Source of the DNA: Prochlorococcus sp. AG-347-I19
GTDB lineage: Bacteria > Cyanobacteriota > Cyanobacteriia > PCC-6307 > Cyanobiaceae
DNA: 64,000 nt
Assembly (NCBI GenBank): GCA_003279105.1
Contig: QCBO01000003.1
Coordinates: 1 to 64,000, forward strand
Direction: 5' to 3'
Shown here: piece after piece, positions 26,037 to 33,590 of the stretch
Layout of the letters: the number at the start of each line of letters is the position of its first letter
How positions within the stretch are numbered: the stretch's first letter is position 1
The notes under the pieces: model-generated
Database searches by the model: none
Told to the model about the DNA's origin: nothing
The model's input: only the letters and a program-made list of their open reading frames with translations
Made by a program: the position numbers and the translations under genes

Positions 26037-26168
26037 ATGGGAGTAACGGAAATATTGACTTTCTTTTCAAAATTTACCTCATTATATTTATTTTTAAATT
26101 ACGTTGTTGGTCCTCTATCCGTATATGTTTGTGCCTTAAACCGTACATTTTTATTAGTCGATCAATAA
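26037..26168 (+). CDS. Possible small protein
   Basis: A 43-codon frame begins MGVTEILTFFSKFTSLYLFL and is moderately hydrophobic. No ribosome site or family is recognised, so this is a weak call. Confidence 0.25.
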   Translation: MGVTEILTFFSKFTSLYLFLNYVVGPLSVYVCALNRTFLLVDQ

Positions 26169-26209
26169 GCATGTCTAGTTAGAACTTAGTGGTAACAGAA
26201 ATAAATTAA

Positions 26210-26395
26210 ATGCCTTCAACACCAATAAAATCTTGTAACAAATATGTGTTGAGTTACAAAGATTCAACAAATAAGACACATGAAGTTGGCTTCTATGCGC
26301 GCGATGCATACGATTGCCTAATGCTTGCGAGAGAATTCAACACTTACGTACATGACAATCCAGGATCTGTAATCAGAATCCAACAAAAATTTTGA
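26210..26395 (+). CDS. Small conserved-looking protein, unknown
   Basis: The 61-residue soluble protein contains KYVLSYKDSTNKTHEVGFYA and ARDAYDCLMLAREFN, reading like a compact alpha/beta fold. It lies 11 bp upstream of the next small gene in the same direction. Confidence 0.55.
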   Translation: MPSTPIKSCNKYVLSYKDSTNKTHEVGFYARDAYDCLMLAREFNTYVHDNPGSVIRIQQKF

Positions 26396-26406
26396 GGAAA
26401 TTAATT

Positions 26407-26571
26407 ATGAATTTTAAAAAATCACCATTCGCAATTCAAGATAAAAATGCAAGAGATATTGATAATGCAAAGGATTATCCAACAATTGCAGATTTAATAA
26501 GAGAACAGAAAGTTCCTCAAGATCACGCGAATACAGTTCACCATCGTAGAGATTTAGACTCTCTTGGTTAG
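26407..26571 (+). CDS. Small hydrophilic protein, unknown
   Basis: The 54-residue protein begins MNFKKSPFAIQDKNARD and ends HHRRDLDSLG. It follows the gene ending at 26395 closely and is probably co-transcribed. No family is recognised. Confidence 0.5.
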   Translation: MNFKKSPFAIQDKNARDIDNAKDYPTIADLIREQKVPQDHANTVHHRRDLDSLG

Positions 26572-26639
26572 TTTACGTGAATGGCTATTTATTAATTTTT
26601 AAAAATTAACGATCATGTTGAATCCCACTTACGATTCAT

Positions 26640-26807
26640 TCATAAGATAATATTTTCTTCCTCAAGTTTTTTTTTAAGCTCTAATGGCATATATGCAATA
26701 TCTTTCTTTATTGCATTAATGGCATCTCTATACTTTTCAGGTTCAGCTAAAAGCATCATTATTAAATTGTATTGACTTTCAATTTCTTCAGAAGAAAATT
26801 TTCCCAT
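26640..26807 (-). CDS. Small helical protein, unknown
   Basis: The 55-residue protein contains GKFSSEEIESQYNLIMMLL and RDAINAIKKDIAYMPLELKKK, predicted helical with a charged C-terminus. The frame is clean. Confidence 0.5.
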   Translation of the reverse strand: MGKFSSEEIESQYNLIMMLLAEPEKYRDAINAIKKDIAYMPLELKKKLEEENIIL

Positions 26808-26867
26808 AAAAAATAGCTACTACCCTTTTTATTTTAGATCAACAGTAAACACCCAAAAGTTAAAGTA

Positions 26868-27179
26868 TTAGTTCGAGGCTGCTGCTATTTCTTTATGGAC
26901 GGAAAGAAATTCTTTATCTGTTAGAACTGGTGTAACTTCAATGTCTACGCCAAAATTATCGACCCAGATACTACTCCATTTCCAAATGTTCTGATGGTTT
27001 GAAGATTCAACTATTGCCCAACCATTAGCTCCCTCAGGATTTACTACTCGATTAAGGACTTTAAACCCATCAAATTCATCACCTTCGCACCCTCCTTCCA
27101 CAAAACCCGCAAAAGCTTCGGCGCCTTGCATATGACTTTCTTGATCTGGAAATTGCCAATGTACTATGTAAGTCTGCAT
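26868..27179 (-). CDS. DUF3303 family protein
   Basis: The 103-residue protein begins MQTYIVHWQFPDQESH and contains GWAIVESSNHQNIWKW, then VDIEVTPVLTDKEF. This is the DUF3303 arrangement (a ferredoxin-like small domain) and parallels the shorter protein at 21361. Function unknown. Confidence 0.65.
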   Translation of the reverse strand: MQTYIVHWQFPDQESHMQGAEAFAGFVEGGCEGDEFDGFKVLNRVVNPEGANGWAIVESSNHQNIWKWSSIWVDNFGVDIEVTPVLTDKEFLSVHKEIAAASN

Positions 27180-27344
27180 GAATAAAATTATTTTTATAAC
27201 TATTTTTAATTATTAATTATCGAATTTAAAAATTAAATAAAAAGTCTTTAAACACTAATTTGAAAGACACTAGCATAGAAAGAAAAAATAGCAAAAAAAA
27301 AGACTCTTACGAGCCTAGGTGATGGGGACTCCTATAATGACAAA

Positions 27345-27485
27345 TTAAACAGAAACAAACAACCCCATCAATAGGTAATTTTTAATACTTACAAACACCA
27401 TATGTAGTGCTAAGATTTTAAAAAGGGCTGGGTGATGGGGATTATCCCGCTTTTTAATTAGGGCGAAGCTAACGCCCTTTTTTTT
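27345..27485 (+). ncRNA. Candidate terminator-ended small RNA
   Basis: A TATAAT -10 hexamer lies at 27333-27338, which would start a transcript near 27345. A strong intrinsic terminator ends at 27485 (GGGCG/CGCCC stem at 27461-27477, then eight T). Within it, CCCCATCA (27363-27370) can pair perfectly with TGATGGGG (27433-27440). No convincing coding frame is present. The -35 region is weak. It could also be a regulatory leader of the DUF1651 gene that begins on the next base. Confidence 0.45.
27460..27485 (+). terminator. Intrinsic terminator abutting a start codon
   Basis: The GGGCG/CGCCC stem with loop AAGCTAA is followed by TTTTTTTT (27478-27485). The ATG of the downstream gene starts at 27486, leaving no room for a ribosome site. 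Confidence 0.85.
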
Positions 27486-27728
27486 ATGGAAAAATTTACT
27501 TTAATCAATAAAGCCAAATCGAGGATTAAAGTATTTGAACCTTTTGAAGATAGTTCTAAGAACTCTTCTATGATTAATGCAATTTTAATCTCTTATGGTT
27601 GCGTTTTTAAGCGATCAAGTAAGCCAGTTATGAAAGGCTCTAGGGTTGAATCTATCGAAGAAGCGAGAAACGAATATAAAAAACTTTTAGAGGAAGGGTG
27701 GGAAAAAACTTTTAGATTCAATAGTTAA
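27486..27728 (+). CDS. DUF1651 family protein after a terminator
   Basis: The 80-residue protein ends EARNEYKKLLEEGWEKTF, the DUF1651 signature, and has a central LISYGCVFKRSSKPVMKG. The ATG immediately follows a terminator T-tract with no Shine-Dalgarno sequence. Either expression depends on terminator read-through or the real start lies further downstream. Confidence 0.6.
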   Translation: MEKFTLINKAKSRIKVFEPFEDSSKNSSMINAILISYGCVFKRSSKPVMKGSRVESIEEARNEYKKLLEEGWEKTFRFNS

Positions 27729-27814
27729 AAAAAAACGGTGAATAGGTACTTTACCTAAAATTTGACATTATTAAAAATTAATTGCTAGATAAGCTTCAGA
27801 ATTGAAGATTAGAC

Positions 27815-27982
27815 ATGAAAAATGACACTTATTCAAATATTAAAGATTCAGATGCTTTGGAAAGTTTTTTTGACTGTATCACTTCTTGTAGCACCAATAG
27901 TGAAGGAGTAGATTGCTCAACAGCATGTTATATGAAACATTTAGAACCAAACAATATCGATTACCCTTTAAAATTTTCATAA
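27815..27982 (+). CDS. Small Cys-rich protein
   Basis: The 55-residue protein has four Cys in FDCITSCS and VDCSTACYMKH, suggesting two disulfides or a metal site. No signal peptide. Unknown family. Confidence 0.5.
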   Translation: MKNDTYSNIKDSDALESFFDCITSCSTNSEGVDCSTACYMKHLEPNNIDYPLKFS

Positions 27983-28015
27983 GCAAAGCTTATTGATAAT
28001 TGTTATATTTGATTG

Positions 28016-28129
28016 ATGTTATTCCCACCTCCTCAAGTTATTTTTGGTCTATTGCTTTTATCTATAGCAGTAGTTCTAATTTGGGATATTAGATACAATC
28101 CTTTTGGAAAAGACGAAGACGGAATTTAA
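28016..28129 (+). CDS. Small single-span membrane protein
   Basis: The 37-residue protein begins MLFPPPQVIFGLLLLSIAV and ends with a polar tail (YNPFGKDEDGI). The short span with an acidic cytoplasmic-type tail is typical of unknown picocyanobacterial membrane peptides. Confidence 0.55.
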   Translation: MLFPPPQVIFGLLLLSIAVVLIWDIRYNPFGKDEDGI

Positions 28130-28132
28130 TCT

Positions 28133-28249
28133 TCAACTAGGAAGCTGATTTGTGGGTGGTGCGTGAAATTGTCTTTTCTTTCTTTTGAGTCTTTTGTAAG
28201 CGACTAAAGAGCCCAATAATAACAATGTAATAGCTATTGAGTTAATCAT
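28133..28249 (-). CDS. Small membrane protein with basic tail
   Basis: The 38-residue protein begins MINSIAITLLLLGSLVAYKR, then has a Lys/Arg run and a Pro-rich end. It is convergent with the gene ending at 28129, with 3 bp between the stops. Confidence 0.45.
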   Translation of the reverse strand: MINSIAITLLLLGSLVAYKRLKRKKRQFHAPPTNQLPS

Positions 28250-28428
28250 ACCGAATAGTTTTATATATATAAAAACAAATATGTTCTAAATATCAATAAA
28301 TAAAGTTAGTTTTTCAAAAATTTATTAATTATGTACTAATTTTTAATATTTAGATTTTTTCATTAGGTACCTAAAATAACCAAGAGAAATTACTTATCTG
28401 ACCAAAAGTAATTGCTCTACAATAAGAA

Positions 28429-28533
28429 TCACTTTTTCTTATTTCTCATTTGATATTGTAGAACAGCTTTTAGGTGTTGTACTTCTTTTTCTAAAGTCAC
28501 AATTCTTTTTTCTAGTTCTTCATTAGTTGCCAT
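28429..28533 (-). CDS. Short coiled-coil peptide
   Basis: The 34-residue protein reads MATNEELEKRIVTLEKEVQ and continues with heptad-spaced Leu/Ile/Val to a KKK end. It is predicted to be a short coiled coil. Unknown function. Confidence 0.5.
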   Translation of the reverse strand: MATNEELEKRIVTLEKEVQHLKAVLQYQMRNKKK

Positions 28534-28677
28534 ATTTTTAAAAGATAAATTCCTTAATATTTATACTATTAAAAAAGCGACTTGTTACTCATGGTAAATG
28601 TCTAAGAGTAATAGAACCTATTGATGTGCATAATCTCTCTAGATAAATTATGCAGAGTATAAATTTAGGGGTAATTT

Positions 28678-28821
28678 ATGAGTGGAGATTATGAGACACT
28701 AGAAATAAATCAACCTAAAATTACATATTTTCAGGAAAGATCCGAAAATAATACAGAATGGTTAGATGAATTAATCAACCAAATTGAAAATATGAAAAAC
28801 AATATATCCAATTCTGCTTAA
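28678..28821 (+). CDS. Small acidic protein, first of an overlapping trio
   Basis: The 47-residue protein begins MSGDYETLEINQPKITYF and contains WLDELINQIENMKNN. Its TAA overlaps the next ATG (TAATG), so translation of the two is probably coupled. Confidence 0.55.
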   Translation: MSGDYETLEINQPKITYFQERSENNTEWLDELINQIENMKNNISNSA

Positions 28822-28937
28822 TGACAGAAAAAGAGCTGAAGGAATTAGAGAAATTTGCAAAAGAAAATGGATACAATGACGAGCTAAAAGATATATATTT
28901 AAGGGAAATTATTGACAGAAATAAAGAATACGAATGA
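28821..28937 (+). CDS. Small helical protein, second of the trio
   Basis: The 38-residue protein begins MTEKELKELEKFAKENGY, is strongly helical and charged, and ends RNKEYE. Its stop overlaps the next start (ATGA). Confidence 0.55.
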   Translation: MTEKELKELEKFAKENGYNDELKDIYLREIIDRNKEYE

Positions 28938-29164
28938 GATCCAATTTTCGACCAAATATTAGACTAGCTACAAACATTCTTTTAGTTATTGGTACTTTTG
29001 CTATTGCTTTAAAAATTGCTCCAATAGCAGAGGTATATAAGGAAAAAAATTTATGTATTAAATATCTAAAACATCAAATAGATCGAGACAAACTTATCAA
29101 AAGACTGAAAATAGTTAAACAAGCAAATCCATCCAGTATTTGTGATTCTATCCTTAAAAGTTAA
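28934..29164 (+). CDS. Small membrane-anchored protein, third of the trio
   Basis: The 76-residue protein has an N-terminal hydrophobic segment (LATNILLVIGTFAIALKIAP), then a soluble helical part with two Cys (LCIKYLK, SSICDS). It overlaps the previous gene by 4 bp. Unknown family; the three genes look like one translationally coupled unit. Confidence 0.6.
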   Translation: MRSNFRPNIRLATNILLVIGTFAIALKIAPIAEVYKEKNLCIKYLKHQIDRDKLIKRLKIVKQANPSSICDSILKS

Positions 29165-29257
29165 AAATAAAGTCTAAGTCATTTACCCCCTTAATTGCAG
29201 TCTTTGGTACTTCATTTCTGATAACCATTTCATTGCTTAAAAGTTTTTGCAAATTTT

Positions 29258-29619
29258 TTGGGGATATCAATTTGTCTTTTAGCGATGCTCAAGCTAACCG
29301 ATACTGAAGCTTTTGGAACAATTTATAAGAAATATGATTTAATATCTTCTAAATTTAATGGCTGGATATATATTTATTCTTTTTGCGAATTATTAATTGG
29401 AATAAGTTTTCTTAATTCTTCTCCACCCTCTTTAATTATTTTTATTGCCTTAATTTTAGGTATTTTGGTATGATTTCAGTATTTAAGGCTGTTTATTTGG
29501 ATAAATTAAAATTAAATTGTGCATGTATTGGTGGATAGGCAAAAACTCCTTTGGGAATTATAAGTTTTATTGAAAATCTTTTAATGGCAATTATGAGTGT
29601 CTTGATTTTAATAAAATAG
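29258..29619 (+). pseudogene. MauE/DoxX-like membrane protein, broken
   Basis: Frame 1 (29258-29473) reads KLTDTEAFGTIYKKYDLIS and hydrophobic helices to ILGILV, then stops. An overlapping frame from 29470 continues ISVFKAVYLDKLKLNCACIGG, hits TAG at 29536, and resumes AKTPLGIISFIENLLMAIMS to 29619. Joined, these resemble the MauE-type family (helices plus a CACIGG-like Cys motif). A frameshift and an in-frame stop have broken the gene, and the N-terminus has no ATG. The intact form may have passed electrons or disulfides to the DUF411 protein that follows. Confidence 0.6.
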
Positions 29620-29680
29620 CGATTTAATAAATTTTCATTTATGTTTAATTTAAATATTAAATTTAATCGTCGTTATTAGT

Positions 29681-30199
29681 ATGGCATTTAATAAAATATT
29701 TATGAAAAGAGGATTTTTAAATTATCTAATTTTTTCTGTAATTCTTTTTACAAATATAATTGATCCAAATAAGAGTATTGCTTTAACTCAAAAAAATATA
29801 GATATCTCAAAAGTTGTTTCTTACAGATCGGCATCGTGTGGTTGTTGCAAAAAATGGATAAATCATTTAAGAGATAATGGATTAGAAGTTGTTGATAATA
29901 TAGTTGAGGATGCTTCAGTAATTAAAAACCAATATCAAATTCCCAATAACCTGAGATCATGTCACTCTGCTCAAATAGCTAACTATAGGATTGAAGGACA
30001 TGTCCCGATTGAATCAATCAACAAACTTTTTAGAGAAAAACCAAATATCAATGGGATAGCTGTTCCAGGCATGCCTTTTGGCTCTCCAGGGATGGAAATT
30101 CATTCTCCCGACTCGCACTCTCATGATTATGAGAACTACAAAGTAGTTTCATTTAGTAAAACTGGCAAAACAAAAATATTTCATAAAATCTCTCCTTAA
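29681..30199 (+). CDS. DUF411 metal-binding exported protein
   Basis: The 172-residue protein has an N-terminal signal segment (FLNYLIFSVILFTNII) and the DUF411 core YRSASCGCCKKWINHLRDNG with a CxCC metal or thiol motif. A further Cys lies in LRSCHSA, with GHVPIESINKL and GIAVPGMPFGSPGME completing the family pattern. A His-rich stretch (HSPDSHSHD) is near the end. DUF411 proteins are linked to copper handling. It lies directly downstream of the broken MauE-like gene. Confidence 0.85.
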   Translation: MAFNKIFMKRGFLNYLIFSVILFTNIIDPNKSIALTQKNIDISKVVSYRSASCGCCKKWINHLRDNGLEVVDNIVEDASVIKNQYQIPNNLRSCHSAQIANYRIEGHVPIESINKLFREKPNINGIAVPGMPFGSPGMEIHSPDSHSHDYENYKVVSFSKTGKTKIFHKISP

Positions 30200-30220
30200 T
30201 ACAAATACTTATTTGAAATA

Positions 30221-30442
30221 ATGCTTATTTTTCTTAGAAATTTTAAATTTTTTATTTTATTATTTTCCTTATCTCTAAATTTCAATAGTTATTCTCATGC
30301 ACATATGAGGGGTACATTTATTTCTGAAGAGGACGCCAAAAATAGATCTTTAGAACTTGGTTGCGAAGGAATACATAAGAATCAAGATAGATGGATGCCT
30401 TGCAAAAACGAAAAAGAATTACATATCTATTTGAGAAAATAA
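30221..30442 (+). CDS. DUF3721 small exported protein
   Basis: The 73-residue protein has a signal peptide (FFILLFSLSLNFNSYSHA) and the DUF3721 core MRGTFISEEDAKNRSLELGC, followed by WMPCKNEKEL, giving two Cys and two His candidates for metal binding. It sits between the DUF411 gene and a PepSY-like gene, with its stop abutting the next ATG. Confidence 0.75.
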   Translation: MLIFLRNFKFFILLFSLSLNFNSYSHAHMRGTFISEEDAKNRSLELGCEGIHKNQDRWMPCKNEKELHIYLRK

Positions 30443-30703
30443 ATGGAAAAATTAAAAACAAATCAAAGAAAAATTCACAGGAAAATAACCGCAATTTCAG
30501 CAATTCCCTTACTAATTACTATTGTATCTGGGACTATTTATAGTATTCTTCAACCATTAGGATTAGATGCTTTTTGGTTAATAAAATGGCATACGGGTAA
30601 TTTTGGCATTATTAATTTGCAACCTTTTTACTCGATATTTCTTGGTATAGCTTCAATAATATCAATAATATCTGGCGTTAAACTATTACAAAAAAAATCT
30701 TAG
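30443..30703 (+). CDS. Small PepSY-associated-type membrane protein
   Basis: The 86-residue protein begins MEKLKTNQRKIHRKITAIS, then has two membrane helices (IPLLITIVSGTIYSIL and SIFLGIASIISIISGVKLL) with a KWHTG loop between, the pattern of the PepSY-associated transmembrane family. The ATG starts on the base after the DUF3721 stop. Likely part of a small metal or redox unit with DUF411 and DUF3721. Confidence 0.65.
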   Translation: MEKLKTNQRKIHRKITAISAIPLLITIVSGTIYSILQPLGLDAFWLIKWHTGNFGIINLQPFYSIFLGIASIISIISGVKLLQKKS

Positions 30704-30731
30704 ATATATTCTAAGCCAAGTCAAAATCTTA

Positions 30732-30929
30732 CTAATTAATACTATTTTCGCCTCCACTTACTAAGAAAATTATCGCTCCTAGTGCCATTGTTGCTACACC
30801 CATGTAAGGGTATTTCTTAATTCTTGATTTAGTAATTGGAAGCCATGAAAAGTATCTATCAGATTTATTTAACTCATTTTTTTGTCTAGGTGGCAATCCT
30901 AATTCTTCTCTTCTTTTAGCTTCGCCCAT
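30732..30929 (-). CDS. DUF2839 family membrane protein
   Basis: The 65-residue protein begins MGEAKRREELGLPPRQKN, the DUF2839 signature, and ends with one helix (GVATMALGAIIFLVSGG). It is convergent with the PepSY-like gene. A paralogue with MGEAKRRKNLGIPPR lies at 33136. Function unknown. Confidence 0.75.
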   Translation of the reverse strand: MGEAKRREELGLPPRQKNELNKSDRYFSWLPITKSRIKKYPYMGVATMALGAIIFLVSGGENSIN

Positions 30930-31036
30930 AATCTTAAATATGTTTATGTATCAATATTAAAAATTATGTTCTAAACCTGCGAGTTAAATTTTATTAAAAA
31001 CAAAGGTCCTTTATAGATAAACAAATTATTTAAAAT

Positions 31037-31183
31037 TTATTTAGCCTTCTTTAAATATAGATTCTTTGTATTTGCCTGATCTGATGTAAATAACAAAATC
31101 AAGATAGTTCCAACTAGAAATGAAAAAATCATTGTCAAACCAACAACTTCAACCATTTCACTAGGCAGATAATTTAGAAACAT
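31037..31183 (-). CDS. Small membrane protein, unknown
   Basis: The 48-residue protein begins MFLNYLPSEMVEVVGLTM, has one long helix (IFSFLVGTILILLF) and a basic tail (YLKKAK). Clean frame. Confidence 0.5.
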   Translation of the reverse strand: MFLNYLPSEMVEVVGLTMIFSFLVGTILILLFTSDQANTKNLYLKKAK

Positions 31184-31338
31184 TAATAAATAGATCTCAT
31201 ATCTTAAACTTAGCAATTGTATTTTTTATGTAAAGTAAGTATTCCTCCTTAAATTTCGAAAAGAACTTTCTGAGACTTTTTAATCTTTAATTATTTTTAT
31301 TTGCGTGATAAATCTAGTTCTAGCCGATCACAATTTTC

Positions 31339-31629
31339 TTACTTAGCTATTCCTATTTTCTTAAGCAATTTCAGGTAAGGCAAGGCCCAATTACCAAAGG
31401 TAAAAGAGATTGTCGTATTTTTTGTGGTTGGTAATAATGTTCTAGAACGTGAAGAGGCTAATTTAGAAAATATCTTAATAGTCTCTGCTTCTAGATTATC
31501 AATATACATTTTTTTTTGAACACCTCTATCTTTCTTTTGGGGCAAATAATTTTCTATTAACCATAAAACTTGATCTAAATTTAATTTATTAGGTGAGGTT
31601 TTAATTTGTTTATTTTTCTTTTTAATCAT
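31339..31629 (-). CDS. Hypothetical soluble protein
   Basis: The 96-residue basic protein contains LDQVLWLIENYLPQKKD and SRSRTLLPTTKNTTISFTFG. No family is recognised. Reading quality is good and codon use matches the neighbours. Confidence 0.55.
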   Translation of the reverse strand: MIKKKNKQIKTSPNKLNLDQVLWLIENYLPQKKDRGVQKKMYIDNLEAETIKIFSKLASSRSRTLLPTTKNTTISFTFGNWALPYLKLLKKIGIAK

Positions 31630-31767
31630 TTTTATTTACCTCTTAATTACTGAATTAAATTTGCCATTTATATAAATTAAATCAATAGTAAAAGCATAGA
31701 AATTATGTTCTTTTTAATAATCCATAATCGAAAAAATAAATTAATTATTACGTTGTTTTTTATAAAT

Positions 31768-31796
31768 AAAAAAAGAGAGGGATTAACCCCCCTCTT
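31768..31796 (-). terminator. Intrinsic terminator
   Basis: AGAGGG pairs with CCCTCT around the loop ATTAAC. On the minus strand it is followed by a T-rich tract, ending the gene at 31821. Confidence 0.8.
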
Positions 31797-31820
31797 GATT
31801 GATCAGTTTCAAAAAAGAAT

Positions 31821-31991
31821 TTAATTATTTGAGTCTTTCAATTTCATTTCTTTTTGTGTTTTGCTGATTCTTTCTTCAAAGACGGATCTTCTGTATGGAG
31901 TAACTTCTCCACTTTTAGTTGCCAAAAGTTGGGCTTCACATAGCCTATTGGCTCTTTTGATTTTTTCTCTTATTTGTAAGAGGTTATTCAT
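31821..31991 (-). CDS. Small helical protein, unknown
   Basis: The 56-residue protein begins MNNLLQIREKIKRANRLCE and contains TKSGEVTPYRRSVFEERIS. It is amphipathic throughout and followed by a strong terminator, supporting a real gene. Confidence 0.6.
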   Translation of the reverse strand: MNNLLQIREKIKRANRLCEAQLLATKSGEVTPYRRSVFEERISKTQKEMKLKDSNN

Positions 31992-32089
31992 GGTATTTTG
32001 CAGTTAATGAGAATCCCGTTCCCTACTCCCATTTCATGCGTCCAGAGATATAAACTTGGATGAACGTTAATGAACGATAACATCTTCAG

Positions 32090-32113
32090 AAAAATTCCGC
32101 GAGAGGAATTTTT
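32090..32113. terminator. Perfect AT-rich hairpin, possibly bidirectional terminator
   Basis: AAAAATTCC and GGAATTTTT form a 9-bp perfect stem with loop GCGAGA. The T-rich arms could end transcription either way; the adjacent gene at 31991 is read leftward away from it. Confidence 0.35.
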
Positions 32114-32180
32114 ACTAATTTTTCTCAAAAAATTTACTTTTCATAAATAGTATAAATAAGCTTTTTTTATAATACTTAAA

Positions 32181-32456
32181 TTAAGATAAGAAAATTGTTT
32201 GCGACCCATCATTATTATCATGAATCATTATTTTTTTATTTGGGAATATATCTGATAATATTCTTTTCAAATTTGAATTATCTGAAGGAATTATATTACT
32301 CATATTTTTTGAATTAATTTTCCAATTTTCATCTACGAATAGTTCTTTATCATCACCTTTTTTATTCTCAAGTGATGTCTTATTTAGAATCTTAAGTAAC
32401 AGTTCTGAATCATATTCTTTAAATTCTTCAGGGCTATCTTTTAAATTTTCAATCAT
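32181..32456 (-). CDS. Hypothetical acidic protein
   Basis: The 91-residue soluble protein contains SPEEFKEYDSELLLKILNK and ends IMIHDNNDGSQTIFLS. No family is recognised. Confidence 0.5.
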   Translation of the reverse strand: MIENLKDSPEEFKEYDSELLLKILNKTSLENKKGDDKELFVDENWKINSKNMSNIIPSDNSNLKRILSDIFPNKKIMIHDNNDGSQTIFLS

Positions 32457-32678
32457 TATTTAAAAATCTAATGTTTCTAAATCTTGCATGAGAATTTTGA
32501 AGAATACAAGGTATTAATTACCTAAAAAATTCTCTCAAGATAAAAAATTCGGATTCTATTATAATTTTCTTTAGAAAATTTAATTCCAAAATAGTCAAAG
32601 AATGATATTTAAAAAGATTAATTAATCATTTACACAATTTATTTACTTGTTAAGTTGCAATTAAGGGATTCAAAAAAA

Positions 32679-32810
32679 ATGCCAAGAGTAATTAACAAGA
32701 AAATAAGACTTTTAAGATGGTTAAACTCAGGCATGATAATACCATTTATCATTATGGCTGCATCCTCATCAATCATTCTTTATGGTGTTTTATTTATCCT
32801 AATAAAATAG
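32679..32810 (+). CDS. Small single-span membrane protein
   Basis: The 43-residue protein has a basic start (MPRVINKKIRLLRWLN) and one helix (IMAASSSIILYGVLFILI). Positive-inside topology is clear. Unknown function. Confidence 0.5.
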   Translation: MPRVINKKIRLLRWLNSGMIIPFIIMAASSSIILYGVLFILIK

Positions 32811-32819
32811 TTTTCTAAC

Positions 32820-32954
32820 TTAAGCAGCTAAGTTTTCCTCAGATTTAGACATTATAATTGCAGCTTTTTTTAATAAACTAACTACTTCTTTTCTTCCAAC
32901 TGCATTATCAGCTTGACGCATTATTTCAGCATATTTTTTATTGATTTTTTTCAT
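32820..32954 (-). CDS. Small protein of a two-member local family
   Basis: The 44-residue protein reads KKYAEIMRQADNAVGRKEVV and LLKKAA. It is clearly related to the 45-residue protein at 55603 (KKYADLIVEANNSTGRKE and LIKQAT). The shared pattern is KKYA, then A, N, GRKE and SL(I/L)K. Function unknown. Confidence 0.6.
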   Translation of the reverse strand: MKKINKKYAEIMRQADNAVGRKEVVSLLKKAAIIMSKSEENLAA

Positions 32955-33135
32955 AAATAGTTTTAATTTAATCTAAAATTACAGCACCTCAAGATGGTGT
33001 CAATCGTAAATAATTATCATCTATTATTTTTTCATCATTCATTACACATTTATTTTTGATAATTTACTATCTTTAAAAAATTTTTAAACAATGGTTACAA
33101 AGAGTCATCAATATCAAAATTCACAATCCTAATAA

Positions 33136-33351
33136 TTAAGCAAAATTAAAGGATTTGAAAACATAAAATAAACTTCCGATTAGGATAACTATGGCAGCTC
33201 CATAAAAGAGAAAAGGGATAATTGGATATTTATATAGTGTAGACCTAACTTTTTGCTGTATGGCTTTTTTATCGAGTTGGGGCAACTTTATGTCTTCATT
33301 TTTTTCTCTAGGCGGAATACCTAAATTTTTTCTTCTCTTTGCCTCTCCCAT
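33136..33351 (-). CDS. DUF2839 family membrane protein, second copy
   Basis: I set the start at the ATG at 33351 (MGEAKRRKNLGIPPREKNE), since the family begins there; the frame runs nine codons further. It is 71 residues with one C-terminal helix (IPFLFYGAAIVILIGSLF). Paralogue of 30732. It follows the gene at 33354 with 2 bp between. Confidence 0.75.
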   Translation of the reverse strand: MGEAKRRKNLGIPPREKNEDIKLPQLDKKAIQQKVRSTLYKYPIIPFLFYGAAIVILIGSLFYVFKSFNFA

Positions 33352-33353
33352 AA

Positions 33354-33590
33354 TTAATACTGAGGTATGCCCATACATTTTAAATAATTGTTATCAGCTA
33401 AATCTAAAATTTGATTCCATTCTTCTTGAGATGTTTCCAAATGATTTTTAAAATCTTTTTCAAATTTAAGAATGCATCTTTTTTCTATATTTTCTGGAGA
33501 ATTATAATTTCTTAAAAAATTAATACTCAAATAGGATAATGATAAAAAAACTATAATTACTTTAGCAATTCTAAAACGATTCATATCCAA
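33354..33590 (-). CDS. Hypothetical membrane-anchored protein
   Basis: The 78-residue protein has an N-terminal anchor (IAKVIIVFLSLSYLSINFL) and a charged soluble part with two Cys (EKRCILKFE, YLKCMG). It is packed between the DUF3764-like gene (overlap 10 bp) and the DUF2839 gene, suggesting an operon. Confidence 0.55.
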   Translation of the reverse strand: MDMNRFRIAKVIIVFLSLSYLSINFLRNYNSPENIEKRCILKFEKDFKNHLETSQEEWNQILDLADNNYLKCMGIPQY

